Assembly: GCF_000005505.3 (NCBI RefSeq)
Contig: NC_016134.3
Coordinates: 4,030,001-4,094,000 of the forward strand
Length of the DNA stretch: 64,000 nucleotides
Direction: 5' to 3'
Source of the DNA: Brachypodium distachyon
Lineage: Eukaryota; Streptophyta; Magnoliopsida; Poales; Poaceae
In this document: positions 22,432 through 33,497 of the stretch, piece by piece
How the letters are laid out: each line of letters begins with the position of its first letter
How positions within the stretch are numbered: position 1 is the first letter of the stretch
The notes under the pieces: model-generated
Database searches by the model: none
What the model was told of the DNA's origin: nothing
The model's input: only the letters and a program-made list of their open reading frames with translations
Program-made: the position numbers and the translations under genes

Positions 22432-25400
22432 CTAGATGGGAATGGGGTTGATAAAGAGGCTCTCAACAGTCTTACGAAGGTGCGAGGCGAAGGTGAATCC
22501 ATCGTTCCCGTCACCGTAGAATAACGGCAAACTGGTCGCAAACTTGATAACCCGCTGCACTGCTGGGAGCAGCGCCCGGTTCCCGAAGCGAGCTTGGTTC
22601 ATGCTTCTCCATTCATCTTCTACCAGCGACTCGAACCTGGCTACGGCGATCTCCCTTGTGACCCCATGCTCGGCCATGTAACACTCCACGGAGCTTGGCA
22701 CGTCCCCCTTCTTGCTCTTCCCACGCTGCATATATATACACCAAAAAGATCATGAATCCATCCATTTCTGCAGGTGACAACAATTAGTACTCATGGTTGT
22801 CTCATGAGATAAGAATGTGTACTTTGAGTGAAGAGATGTCATTCATGAGGCGGGCTGCCCTTGCGGATGCCATGACGACTTGAGGGTAACCAGCTACCCA
22901 CTCGAGTGTTTCCTTTGATACCGCATCACCCATGCCAACTAGGAAGCACACACATGCCGTTGGCCCACCTACGGTCAGGCCACCCAGATTCAACCGATCG
23001 TCGAAGCTTGGTTTGTGATTCTGGTGTATCCATTCCGCATCTTGGAGATAATAAGTGAACTGCTTTTGGAGCTTTACACAAAGTAAACAAAATTAACCAC
23101 AGTTTAATCAGGTTGTATCGATCTTAGGTGTTGAGAACTTGAGAATTGAGGTAGTACAACTCCTCCAATGACTTGCTATCTTATTGTTGTATCTAAAGTA
23201 GTTACTATTTAATACAGGGGTTTGTAAGTGCGAAGTGAGAGAAAACATGGTTAAGTTCCCTCCTAAAAGCCATATGTCGTTGCTGCTAAGTTATAACCCG
23301 TCTAACTTTCCTCATTACTTATATGCCTCTGTATTATGCTCAAAAGAAGAAAAAAAGTTATGCCTCTGCATAAGCTAATTTTGTCTAAGGTACATGTTTT
23401 AAGATATAGCTGAGCTCTAATGTATTAAATCATCCAATGATATATGACGACCGATGCATACTTAACTTTCCCTATATATACTAATTAATACATGGTAATT
23501 TAAAACTCAGGTTATGATCATAAATATAACACATGTAATCAATGCTAATATTGAATGGTATATGGTGAACTAATTACGTTTTAGATCTTTGTGAAACTAT
23601 GGGTGGCGCCTAAAATGATTAGGGTGCATCCATAGAAAACTCCTAATACTCCTACATGGTAGAGGTAGCTAGTACAAGAAATGAGGTACACATATGTATA
23701 TCAGTATATATATCAGCGGTGTATACCTGTTTCTTGATGTAAGCTATCTCATAGTTGCCGTTGACTGCCATTTCATCCCCAATTTCCTTAATATTCCGTA
23801 ACAGTTCATTATAAAACTTTCTCAGGTACTCTGGTAGAAGAGAAATGGCACTCTCATCCCATCTATGACACCGCAAGCCATGAAAATAAGTCAGACAGCT
23901 GCATTAGTTAGACCATTTCTAGTTAAATTTTACTTTTTAGTAATATTTTTTAGTTATATGAATCATTACTTGTTTTTTCCCCGTGCAGGCAGAGAGTCGG
24001 TCATATTTTTATTTGAAAATACACGTTCGATCACATGTTATGGTGTGGAAATCACCACACAATTTAATTATTTGCATACGTTTTGCACTTCCTTTTTCAA
24101 TGCAAATAAGACTTATAGTTTCCAACACATATATACCTACGCATTTAGATATCATAATAGGTATAATATATCTCACCTTTGTGCGGCTTCATGTAGTTGT
24201 CGACATTCCTCTATGGTGGCATGCATATCGTATGTGTCATCCATGATGGTGAGAAGTACATTTGTCTTGGTAAAGATAATTCGTGAGAGCCCAAAGCTTT
24301 CCTCACAGTGTGGCACCAATGACCAAAGGTAACACTCAACCAGACGATCCCGAACGTAACTTAATTCGATGAATCCAGAAAGCTCTTCCCACCACCTGTG
24401 TAAAAAACATAGTAATTTGAGGTAGTTGTTACTCTTGTTTTACATCTTTTTATGAAATTAACAACAGCAACGAGCTATTTATTGTTTTATCTCTTGAAAT
24501 TAACATTTTTGAGTTCCATAAGTGTTGCAAGCAAAATTGTGCTGAAAGTTGCATTTGGAGACCCTGTCGATATCCAAAATGACAACTTTCTCGGAAATTA
24601 GAGAGTATATAAGATCAGGCATGCATATGGATACTCGGTCATTGCTTTGAGCTCCTTCAAGTGGAGACGCTGAAGAAGGTTGAAGTCTAGCTTTGCGAGC
24701 TCAAGTAGAATTGGGTTATGCCCTTCCTCCTCTTCGTACTCAGAGATATAACACACTGCTTCCACCCTCGCACACGTCCTTGGAAGTGGCAACTGAAGAG
24801 CACGTTTGACTTGCTCAGCTAATGGGGACATGAGCCTGCCTCTTATTGATTCAAGATGACGTCTTGCAAATGCAATGGCCTCTTCCAGTGCCGGCTCATC
24901 ATGGACGAGAAGATGAGCAGCGTTGTACAAACTTAATAGGCCCCTTGGGTCATTTGTTGTATCCTTATTGAAGCTCCCATCTTCTCCCTTAAATTTGTTG
25001 AAAACATCTACAAGATATCGATCGACAAATTTAATTAACGGTGAGACTGCCAATCTAAATATTTTCATACCAGAAGTAATACGGAAGCTAGATATATAGC
25101 TGCCTCTGAATCACCTAGTGGCTGGATATATGAGCATTATTTATCACAAATTCTAATTATATGGATATAGAGACAAACAAGTACCTGAAGATACCCAATG
25201 TCCATGCTCTCTAAGCAAACGAAACCGAAGAGCAACCTCGTGAAGGCTGGAGCTACTAAATTCACTTTCAAGGATTTCACTTAAAGCTGTGTCAATCTGT
25301 TCATTAAAATGGTGATCTATTCCAAGATGTTGGAGTACATCCACTAAGAGTATTCTCTCCCCCGTTCCGTTGCAGCTCTTAAATAACCTTTGGACATCCT

Positions 25401-25903
25401 CCTTCAGTTTTTCGGCTCTTTCCCTCATCCATTCTTCAGACCTCTGCATGAAATCAAGTTTTGTGGATAAATGGACAGTTCAGTGCATTAACTTTGTTGT
25501 GATACATAAATGGGCAGTTCTGTGATCATGCATGTCAAAAGCTACTACCACCTACCAGCAAAAAAAAGGCACTACCACCGGAGGACATAATATATGCATG
25601 TATATGGACCTCACCAACCAGGTTCCAGTCATCTCTTACCTGCAGTGGTTGTGGCTCGTAGGTGATGAAGAAGTCACCCCAGAGTGAGGGCTCAAAGCTG
25701 GACTCCTTCCCTGCAGGCACAGGCGGAGACAGGCCCAGGGCTGCCCGTGGCGTACAAAAAAAATTCTTTGGAAATTTTGGTAATTTGATGTTTCGGCCTG
25801 GGCCTTGCCTGTTAATTTGGGTGACCTGAAGCAATGGCCTTAGGTTGAATGACATCCTAGCTCCACCCCTGCCTGCAGGAATGGCTATACCTCTTGACGC
25901 CAT
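22432..25903 (-). CDS. TPS-1: terpene synthase, TPS-a sesquiterpene type, intact, with MITE-derived N-terminal insert
   Basis: Class I terpene synthase, which ionises a prenyl diphosphate and cyclises the cation; grass TPS-a enzymes normally use farnesyl diphosphate in the cytosol. Seven exons: 25640-25903, 25185-25443, 24635-25007, 24177-24395, 23727-23862, 22823-23071, 22432-22725. All joins are GT-AG and in phase, giving 597 aa. Visible motifs are SLWGDFF (residues 73-79), RDR (314-316), Mg-binding DDTYD (351-355) and an NSE/DTE-type site at 494-502 that reads N-D-x-x-S-x-x-x-G, with Gly in place of the usual Glu. There is no RRx8W and no natural plastid peptide. Residues 12-65 come from a 154-bp MITE plus its 8-bp duplication inside exon 1; without them the protein would be 543 aa, the family norm. 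Its paralogue TPS-2 lies 1.7 kb upstream in the same orientation. The product is unknown. Confidence 0.9.
25718..25871. mobile_element. hAT-like MITE inside TPS-1 exon 1
   Basis: A 154-bp element flanked by an exact 8-bp duplication CCTGCAGG (25710-25717 and 25872-25879), the duplication length typical of hAT elements. Its ends are imperfect inverted repeats (CACAGGCGGAGACAGG at the left; the complement of the right end reads CAGGGGTGGAGCTAGG). TPS-2 has a single, uninterrupted copy of the target, which proves insertion. Element plus duplication is 162 bp, exactly 54 codons, and open in the TPS frame. Confidence 0.9.
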
Positions 25904-25985
25904 GGACTATTGTGTACTTGAGAGCTTGTATCTTGTATTAGCTTAGCTAGCTAGCCTGCTTCAGGTAGGAAAGGGCAAAGCAGCC

Positions 25986-25993
25986 TTTAAATA
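25986..25993 (-). promoter_or_regulatory. TATA box of TPS-1
   Basis: TATTTAAA on the minus strand, about 83-90 bp upstream of the ATG, inside a block (CTATTTAAAGGCTGC) conserved in the TPS-2 promoter and, in part, in the 9.9-kb relic. Confidence 0.7.
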
Positions 25994-27731
25994 GGAGACG
26001 ATGTGAATCCCTAGAGCTAGGAGCATGCAGCTCAGGAGTCAGGACACGAGACGCACGAGCTGGACTTACTTTTCTTGGGTCTTCGAGAGACACGTACGGT
26101 GCCTAGCACTGTTGCTTGACGCTCCATGCGCAGTATTACAATACTTTATATCGTCGTGTTTCTCGTGCTTTCACTACGCGGCACGGAGGGGGGCTGCAGG
26201 CTGCTGCCGAAGAGGGGTCGCCAGCCCACAATAATTTCATAATGATCCATACAACCGTATGGTCCAAATCCGAGGCGGGCCTAGTGATACCTGGTGCATT
26301 GGCCCACTTGCCCTTCTCGATGGCTCGAGCGAGCTGCCCAACAATTTCCTACTCACCTTTGTAAAAATTTGGATGTATCTAGATATGACTTAGTATATAG
26401 ATATATTTAAATTTAATCAAACTTGAGACATCTTTTGTTGAACGGAAGTAGCATGATTTGTCTCGTTGTTCAACCAACGAGCCTAGATGGCCATACCGCA
26501 TCAACTGTATCATGCCAGGGGTCACCGGAAGTATCATGGCCATTGGACGAGAGTTGATGCTGGTAACTGCGACTGCCGGGGTGGTCGAGCATACGAGGGG
26601 TTTAGCAGGCCAAGAGATCTCCGGTGAAACTTGGTGAAAAAGGTGTGTGTTGTGAGTACTTTGAAACACATTAGAGGGGGGGTCACATTCGGGTCATCAA
26701 TAGCCAACTTCTCATAGTTTTTTTTTCGAAAATGAGGATGAAACCCCCGGTCTCTGCATCAAAATGATGCACACAGCCACGTTCTCATAGGTAAAGTAGA
26801 AACTTGTAAAACTAATAGTTTAAGGTCGTGTCCATGAAATAGTTTTTAAAACCGGACCGGACAGTCGGTTGAACAGAAAAAAGAGAATCAGAGACCTGGC
26901 CTTCTATTGAACGCATATGAATGCACCCGTCACACCAAACCGAATAAACCAGCCGAAGCAAACTCTAATAACTCGGCCAAACTGGACGGTTTTTATGATA
27001 TCTGTGTTAGATTTATTTTTGTGTGAAAAATGCAGGGGTAACTTTGGAAACAGAAAAGGACGATACTATCTCTAAGTTTTTTCTGCTTATTGCAGGGGTA
27101 ACTTTGAAAAATGAGGGGTAATTTTGCAACATACATTTTTGTCTGTTTATTACAACATTTATGAACGAAAATATATTATTTATATAAAACTAGACAGTGG
27201 ACCGGCACTGTGACTGATAAAATCCTACCTGGCAAGGCGGCGGCTGCCAGAGACGAAAATAAAAAGTCTAACCTACCTGGCAAACAGATGGATAGATTTG
27301 TTTGTATTCCCACCTCCTCCACCTGGGTGAGGTTCTTGAATTCAGCCTGTTGGACTCCAAACAAACATACACGCTAGCTACTGACCACCTACCTACCTGG
27401 GGCCAACAAAGTATTCACCTCACAGATAGTAGTTTTAAGTTGAACTCAAGGATATATTTGCTGCCGCACGTGTAAATCTTGAGCCGTTCTCATATTGTTT
27501 TTCTCCTTTCTTATTTAGTACGTAAACAATGGACTCTGTTACATCACCAGTGAACTCTATACATTACATTTACATGTGAGAACTCTATACATTACATGTG
27601 ACTTACACTATATTACATCGATTCCATGACCTATTTCACGGCTTGGCAAGAACCGTCTACGTACACACAAACATACACATATATAGCCATGCACACTGTA
27701 CACACATATCTTGGTATAAAAGCCTCGCGGC
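25994..27731. other. TPS-1 upstream region and TPS-2 3' flank
   Basis: No gene recognised. Contents include a degraded Stowaway-like element at about 26355-26452 (the right end reads TTTTGTTGAACGGAAGTAG). A dispersed grass repeat at about 26718-26780 has the hairpin CTGCATCAAAATGATGCA; an inverted relative lies at about 35365-35440. AT-rich sequence follows up to the TPS-2 3' flank. Confidence 0.45.
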
Positions 27732-28071
27732 CTACATGGGAATGGGGTTGATAAAGAGGCTCTCAACAGTCTTGCGAAGGTGCGAGGCGAATGTGAATCC
27801 ATCGTTTCCGTCACCGTAAAATAACGGCAAACTGGTCGCGAACTTGATAACCCGCTGCACTGCCGGGAGCAGCGCACGGTTCCCGAAGCGAGCTTGGTTC
27901 ATGCTTCTCCATTCATCTTCTATCAGCGACTCGATCCTGGCTACGGCGATCTCCCTTGTGACCCCATGCTCGGCCATGTAACACTCCACGGAGCTTGGCA
28001 CGTCTCCCTTCTCGCTCTTCCCACGCTGCATATATATAATACAAAAATATCATTAATTAGCTAGCTAGATA

Positions 28072-28183
28072 TTCCCTCCTTACCATATTAAGTGTCTCAA
28101 ATTTGTCCAAATACGAATGTATTTATGTCTTAAAAGCGTCTAGATACATAATATAGAAAGTCATTTAATATGGGACGGAGAAA
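28072..28183. mobile_element. Stowaway-type MITE in TPS-2 intron 6
   Basis: About 112 bp, starting TTCCCTCCTTACCATATTAA and ending with its approximate complement, with TA on both sides. Absent from the equivalent TPS-1 intron. Confidence 0.75.
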
Positions 28184-28846
28184 GTATATGAATTGAGAGT
28201 ATCATGCATCCATTCATAGATGCATGAGGGCATTTCAGGGTTGTCTCATGTGATAAGCATACATACTTTGAGTGAAGAGATGTCATTCATGAGGCGGGCT
28301 ACCCTTGCGGATGCCATGACGACTTCAGGGTAACCAGCTACCCACTCGGGTGTTTCCTTTGATACCGCATCACCCATGCCAACTAGGAAGCACACACATG
28401 CCGTTGGCGCGCATATGGTCATGGCACCCAGTTTCACCTGATCTCAAAGCTTGGTTTGTGATTCTGGTGTATCCATTCCGCATCTTGGAGATAATAGGTG
28501 AACTGCTTTTGGAGCTGTTCACGAAGTAAACGAAATCAACCACACAACTTAATTAGTAGGTAATTTAGCTCGATCGTACATTTGGCGTATTGTGATACAA
28601 CTCGACCAATGGCATGCATATTCTTGTTGTATCTAAAATAGTTGCTATTTAATAGGTTTGTAAGTGAGAAAACATTATTAGGTTAATTCCACGTAAGTTA
28701 AAAGAGTCATATCTTACATAAGTAATTAATTAACCTCTGCATAAGCTAATTTTACCTCCTTAACGTGGTAACAAAATTAAACCCGGTAACCAAAACCTTG
28801 GATCTCATATTATTAAATCATCTGATGGTATATGGACTAACACATA

Positions 28847-29057
28847 CTCCCTCCATTCCACAATACAACGCGTATAAATTTTTCTCATTTGTTCCAAAAT
28901 ACAACTCATTTTGCTTTTGGTATCCGCACCCGGCCAATAACTAGTCACATCCATTTATTATTAACCCAATATGAGTGGTCGGACACTAGGTAGAAACGAG
29001 AGCTGCTTTGGTCCAAGTGCACAAATCTATATGAGGTGTATTTTGAAATAGAGGGAA
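28847..29057. mobile_element. Stowaway-type MITE (211 bp) in TPS-2 intron 5
   Basis: Ends CTCCCTCCATTCCACAATAC and the approximate complement of TATTTTGAAATAGAGGGAA, flanked by TA. A longer subfamily than the other Stowaway copies here. Confidence 0.7.
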
Positions 29058-31307
29058 TACCTTACTTTCCCTATAATGAGGCGGCATGCTAATTAAAACT
29101 TAGATTTTTTTTGAGAGAAAATTAAAACTTAGATTATGTGGAAAAAAAAGACAGGTAGATATATATATGTAATCAAACATATATCCTTGCTTTGAGTGGG
29201 GTGCATCTGTAGAATACTATGGTATATAGTAAAAGACAGGTAGATATATATGTTAATTAATGGTGTGCCTGTTTTTTGATGTAGGCGATCTCGTAGTTGC
29301 CATTCATTGCCATTTCATCCCCAATCTCCTTAATGTTCCTCAACACTTCATTATAAAACTTCCTCAGGTACTCTGGTAGAACAGAAGTGGCGCTCTCATC
29401 CCACCTATGTATGCAAAATAGCATTGCATGAAAATAAGACAGACATGTGCATTAGTTAGACCATTTCTGGTCAAATTTTATTTTGTAATGATGAAACACA
29501 TGGCAGTTTAAATTCTTTACTTTTGTGTGCAAGCAGAGAGTCGGTGATATTTTTGTTTAAAAATACATGTAGCCATGTCATATATGGTGTGGAATTCATC
29601 CATAATTTAATTATTTCAGACTTTTTGCACCTTCCTTTCCACTGCAAAAAATAAGAATTACAGTTTCCAACACATATATACCTACTCATTTAGATATCAG
29701 AATAGGTATAATATATATCTTACCTTTGTACGGCTTCATGTAGCTGTCGACATTCCTCTATGGTGGCATGCATATCATATGTGTCATCCATGACGGTGAG
29801 AAGTACATTTGCCTTGGCAAAGATAATTCGTGGGAGCGCAAAGCTTTCCTCACAGTGCGGCACCAAGGCCCAAAGGTAACACTCAACCAGACGATCCCGA
29901 ACGTAACTTAATCCGATGAATCCAGAAAGCTCTTTCCACCACCTGTAAAAAATAGTAATTTGAGGTTGTTGGTATTAATTGTTTTATATCTTAATTAGTA
30001 GTTTAGTACAAAACTTGGTTAATTTTTAAGAAGTTAGACTTAGGAGAAAGCTAGAACATCCTATAAAAAGAAACGGAGGGGGTAGGTTGCATGGTAGATA
30101 TAAAACACCATGCAACCTATAAGTGTTGGGTATAAAACATGATGAATTATATTAACCTATGTATAAAACACCATGCAACATATAATCGTTTGGAAGTATC
30201 TAACGTGGATATTTTGGAAGTTGGATTTTTATCTAAAACGACAACTTTTAGGTTGCATGTGTTCAAAATCATCTTGAAAAGAACTTTCACAATCTATAAG
30301 TGTTTTACGAACAAAATTTGTGATGAAAAGATGCATTTTGGAGACCGTGTTGATATCCAAAATGAACTTCTACAGAACTTGGTAGGATATATAAGATCAG
30401 GCAGGCATATATATATATACTCTGTCATAGCTTTGAGCTCCTTCAAGTGTAGACGCTGGAGAAGGTTGAAGTCTAACTTTGCGAGCTCAAGTAGAATTGG
30501 GTTATGCCCTTCCTCCTCTTCATACTCAGAGATATAACACACTGCTTCGACCCTCACATACGTCCTTGGAAGTGGCAACTGAAGAGCACGTTTAACTTGC
30601 TCAGCTAACGGGGACATGAGCCTGCCTCTCATTGATTGAAGATGCTGCCTTGTAAAAGCGATGGCTTCTTCCAGTGCCGGCTCATCATGGACGAGAAGAT
30701 GAGCAGCGTTGTACAAACTTAATAGCCCCCTTGGATCATTTGTCGTCTCTTTATTGAAGCTCCCATCTTTGCCCTTAAATTTGTTGAAAACATCTACAAG
30801 ATCGATAAAAAAATAATTAACGTCGAGACTTCCAATCTATAATTCTATATATTCGTGTAGCAGAAGTAATATGGAGCTAGCTATCTGCCTCTGAATCACC
30901 TAGTGGCTGGATATATGCGTGCATCCTAGCTCTATGTAAAAACATTTTGTGAGCATTATTTATCACATTATTATTATATGGATATAGAGACAGACAAGTT
31001 ACCTGGAGATACCCAATGTCCATGCTCTCTAAGCAAACGAAATCGAAGAGAAACCTCGTGCAGACTGGAGCTACTGAATTCACTGCCAAGGATTTCGCTT
31101 ACTGCACTGTCGATCTGTTCATCAAAGTGGTGATCTATTCCGAGATGTTGGAGTACATCCACTAAGAGCATTCTCTCCCCCGTTCCGTTGCAGCTCTTAA
31201 ATAACCTCCGGACATCCTCCTTCAGTTTTTCGGTTCTTTCCCTCATCCATTCGTCGGTCCTCTGCATGTGTGCATATTGAAAAAGCCAATATGAATAAGA
31301 AAAAAGA

Positions 31308-31413
31308 CTCCCTCCAATCCATAAGAAGCTAGTGTCGCTGATTTAGTACAAATTTATAATAAGTGTCGAAATTATACTAAATCAGTGACACTTATTATTA
31401 CGGATAGGAGAAA
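31308..31413. mobile_element. Stowaway-like palindromic MITE in TPS-2 intron 1
   Basis: About 106 bp with arms containing GTGTCGCTGATTTAGTACAA and, at the other end, the complementary ACTAAATCAGTGACACTTAT. The outer ends are degenerate. Confidence 0.7.
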
Positions 31414-31729
31414 GTACTGTATATGTATGTGTATACATAAATTAGTCTACCATGCTAAAGATATGTCAAATACTGGACGCATGCATCACCATAGAAATTC
31501 TACGAAGAGACTGGCTTTTTTACTCCCGACCACACTACGCCAGTAATCAGTACCGTCCGTGTGCGCAACTGGGGTCGTTCGATCTTGGCTTCTGACGTCA
31601 GCTGAGAAGAGGAAATGGAGGAATAGACGCTGCCGTTACCTTTTCACTATTGCGTTACAGTGCATTTGAGAGAACCACTGTTTCGTTCTGATCTGAAAAC
31701 AGTGCTCGCAGACGCTTTCTAATCTCATA

Positions 31730-31841
31730 CTCCTCGGTTTCAGAATTCTTGTCTCAAATTTGTCCAAATATGTGTATCTATTCCTAAAGAGCGTCTAGAT
31801 ACATGTAATATTTTGACAAGAATTATGTGACGGAGCGAGAG
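31730..31841. mobile_element. Stowaway-type MITE in TPS-2 intron 1
   Basis: About 112 bp, CTCCTCGGTTTCAGAATTCT at the left and the approximate complement at the right, flanked by TA. Confidence 0.75.
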
Positions 31842-31944
31842 TATGTTTTAACGCCAGGCCGATCTGAATCTGGCTCAGTGCAGATCTGAAACACCTAGCA
31901 TCTGATCCGTTCTCTCTATATATATTCTATATACATGTCTATCG

Positions 31945-32345
31945 ATCATCTCTCAAGAATATGTGTTTTCTCTATATATATATATCCGTTCTCTCTCTCA
32001 TGAATATGTGTTTTCTCTGTCTAATTTTGTTTCTCTCCCTATATATATATATCCATTCTCTCTCAAAAATATATATTTTCTCTATATATATCCATTCTCT
32101 CTCAAGAATATATCTTTTCTCTCTCTATATATATCTATTCATTCTCTCTCATGAATATGTGTTCTCTCTCTATCTGATTTCGTTTCTCTCTCTATATATA
32201 TATCCATCCTCTATCAAGAATATGTGTTTTCTCTCTATATATAAATATATCCATTCTCTCTCACGGATATGTGTTTTCTCTCTATTCAATTTCTTTTGTT
32301 CTATATATATTCATTCTATTATCTCAAGAATACATGTTTCCTCTC
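31945..32345. repeat. AT/CT-rich minisatellite in TPS-2 intron 1
   Basis: About eight variable copies of a unit combining ATATATATCCATTCTCTCTC with an AAGAATATGTGTTTTCTCTC-like segment, 45-75 bp per copy. It explains much of the intron's extra length and the spurious open frames. Confidence 0.85.
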
Positions 32346-33489
32346 AAATTTAAAACTATTACAAGCCGAAAGTACTCTCAACATGCAAAACAATTTTGCG
32401 TTCGTCACTGTAGCCATGCATATATGCGTTGATTCGTGTGGGGGCAGATTTCCCTTTCTCCTTCGCAGGTGTGGCCAGATTGGGCAAACAGTAGCTGTGG
32501 GGGCAGGTGTATCACGAGCAAGGACTGTACGAGCACCCTGTTGCTTCCGTTTGCTCACTCACGGCCGATGAAAGGTCAAGATAACTGGCGCAGAAAGCTC
32601 GAGAGCAGTCTCAGCTTTCCCATTCTACGAAATATATAACATTTGGCTCCCATCATTTGAGACTAGAACTGTGAAATTCATTTTGAATTGTAGAAATTAA
32701 CTTGTTTGGTTGACACGGAATTGACTACATGAATTTAATTTGCAATTTCATGGAATCACAATAAAACTAACCTCAATTCTCTCCACAAGCCATCATTTTT
32801 TTAGAATTGTCTCTAACTCTACAAATCCATGTGGCAGACAAACATAATTTTTGAATCCGGAATTCAAATTCAACCAAATGAAATCCTACCAAAAATTAGA
32901 TTTCATTTCATCTGGACCAAATGAAATGAAACGAGGGGCACCAAACGAGCTGTAAGATCCTTTTTCAAATTTGTTTAGTTAGAAGACGACTTAGAACACA
33001 AGGAAATAATGCACTTGGAAATTACCAGTTTGTATATTAGTGCCGTCTTAACCATACTAATATTATGTTAGTTGGAACTTTTTTGTTTGTGTAGTAGCTG
33101 ACAAATTTCTTTTTTGAGAAATGTAGCTGGGCACTTGGAAGTTTAAAATTGATATGTGCAATTGATCGCGAGTACGTACTACGTAGTTTGCGATACTCAA
33201 ATGGAAAGTTTGGTGATCATGTCAAAAGCTAGTACCACCAAAGGAGTGAATGTATAAATTAACCTCACCGGCGGTTCCGGTCATGTCCTACCTGCAGTGT
33301 TTGTGGCTCGTAGGTGAGGAAGAAGTCACCCCAGAGTGAGGGCTCAAAGCTGGACTCCTTCCCTGCAGGAGTGGCTATACCTCTTGACGCCATGTATTAT
33401 GTGTGTATGTATCTTATGACTTGAGCGTGTGTGTGTTGTGTTGTGTTAGCTTAGCTTAGCCTGCTTCGGGAAGGAAAGGGCAAGCAGCC

Positions 33490-33497
33490 TTTAAATA
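33490..33497 (-). promoter_or_regulatory. TATA box of TPS-2
   Basis: TATTTAAA on the minus strand about 97-104 bp upstream of the ATG, in the same conserved context as in TPS-1. The core promoter is intact although the coding region is broken. Confidence 0.65.

Larger units (their letters stand above)
27732..33393 (-). pseudogene. TPS-2: terpene synthase paralogue, probable pseudogene
   Basis: Same seven-exon plan as TPS-1: 33293-33393, 31003-31261, 30421-30793, 29724-29942, 29269-29404, 28267-28514, 27732-28025. Exons 2-5 and 7 have the same lengths as in TPS-1. It encodes RDR, DDTYD and the same NSE-type site with Gly. Three lesions are visible. Exon 1 is 101 nt instead of 102 because of a 1-bp deletion five codons before its end. 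Intron 5 starts with GC instead of GT. Exon 6 has a 1-bp deletion at about 28440 that gives an immediate TGA. The exon-1 shift could be repaired by a downstream AG acceptor two bases into exon 2, but exon 6 cannot be repaired so simply. It lacks the MITE of TPS-1, so its first exon shows the ancestral form. Intron 1 is 2.0 kb against 0.2 kb in TPS-1, mostly from repeats. Confidence 0.85.

Noticed and set aside
23865..24332. 155-codon plus-strand frame
   Set aside because: Antisense of terpene synthase exons 4-5 and the intron between them.
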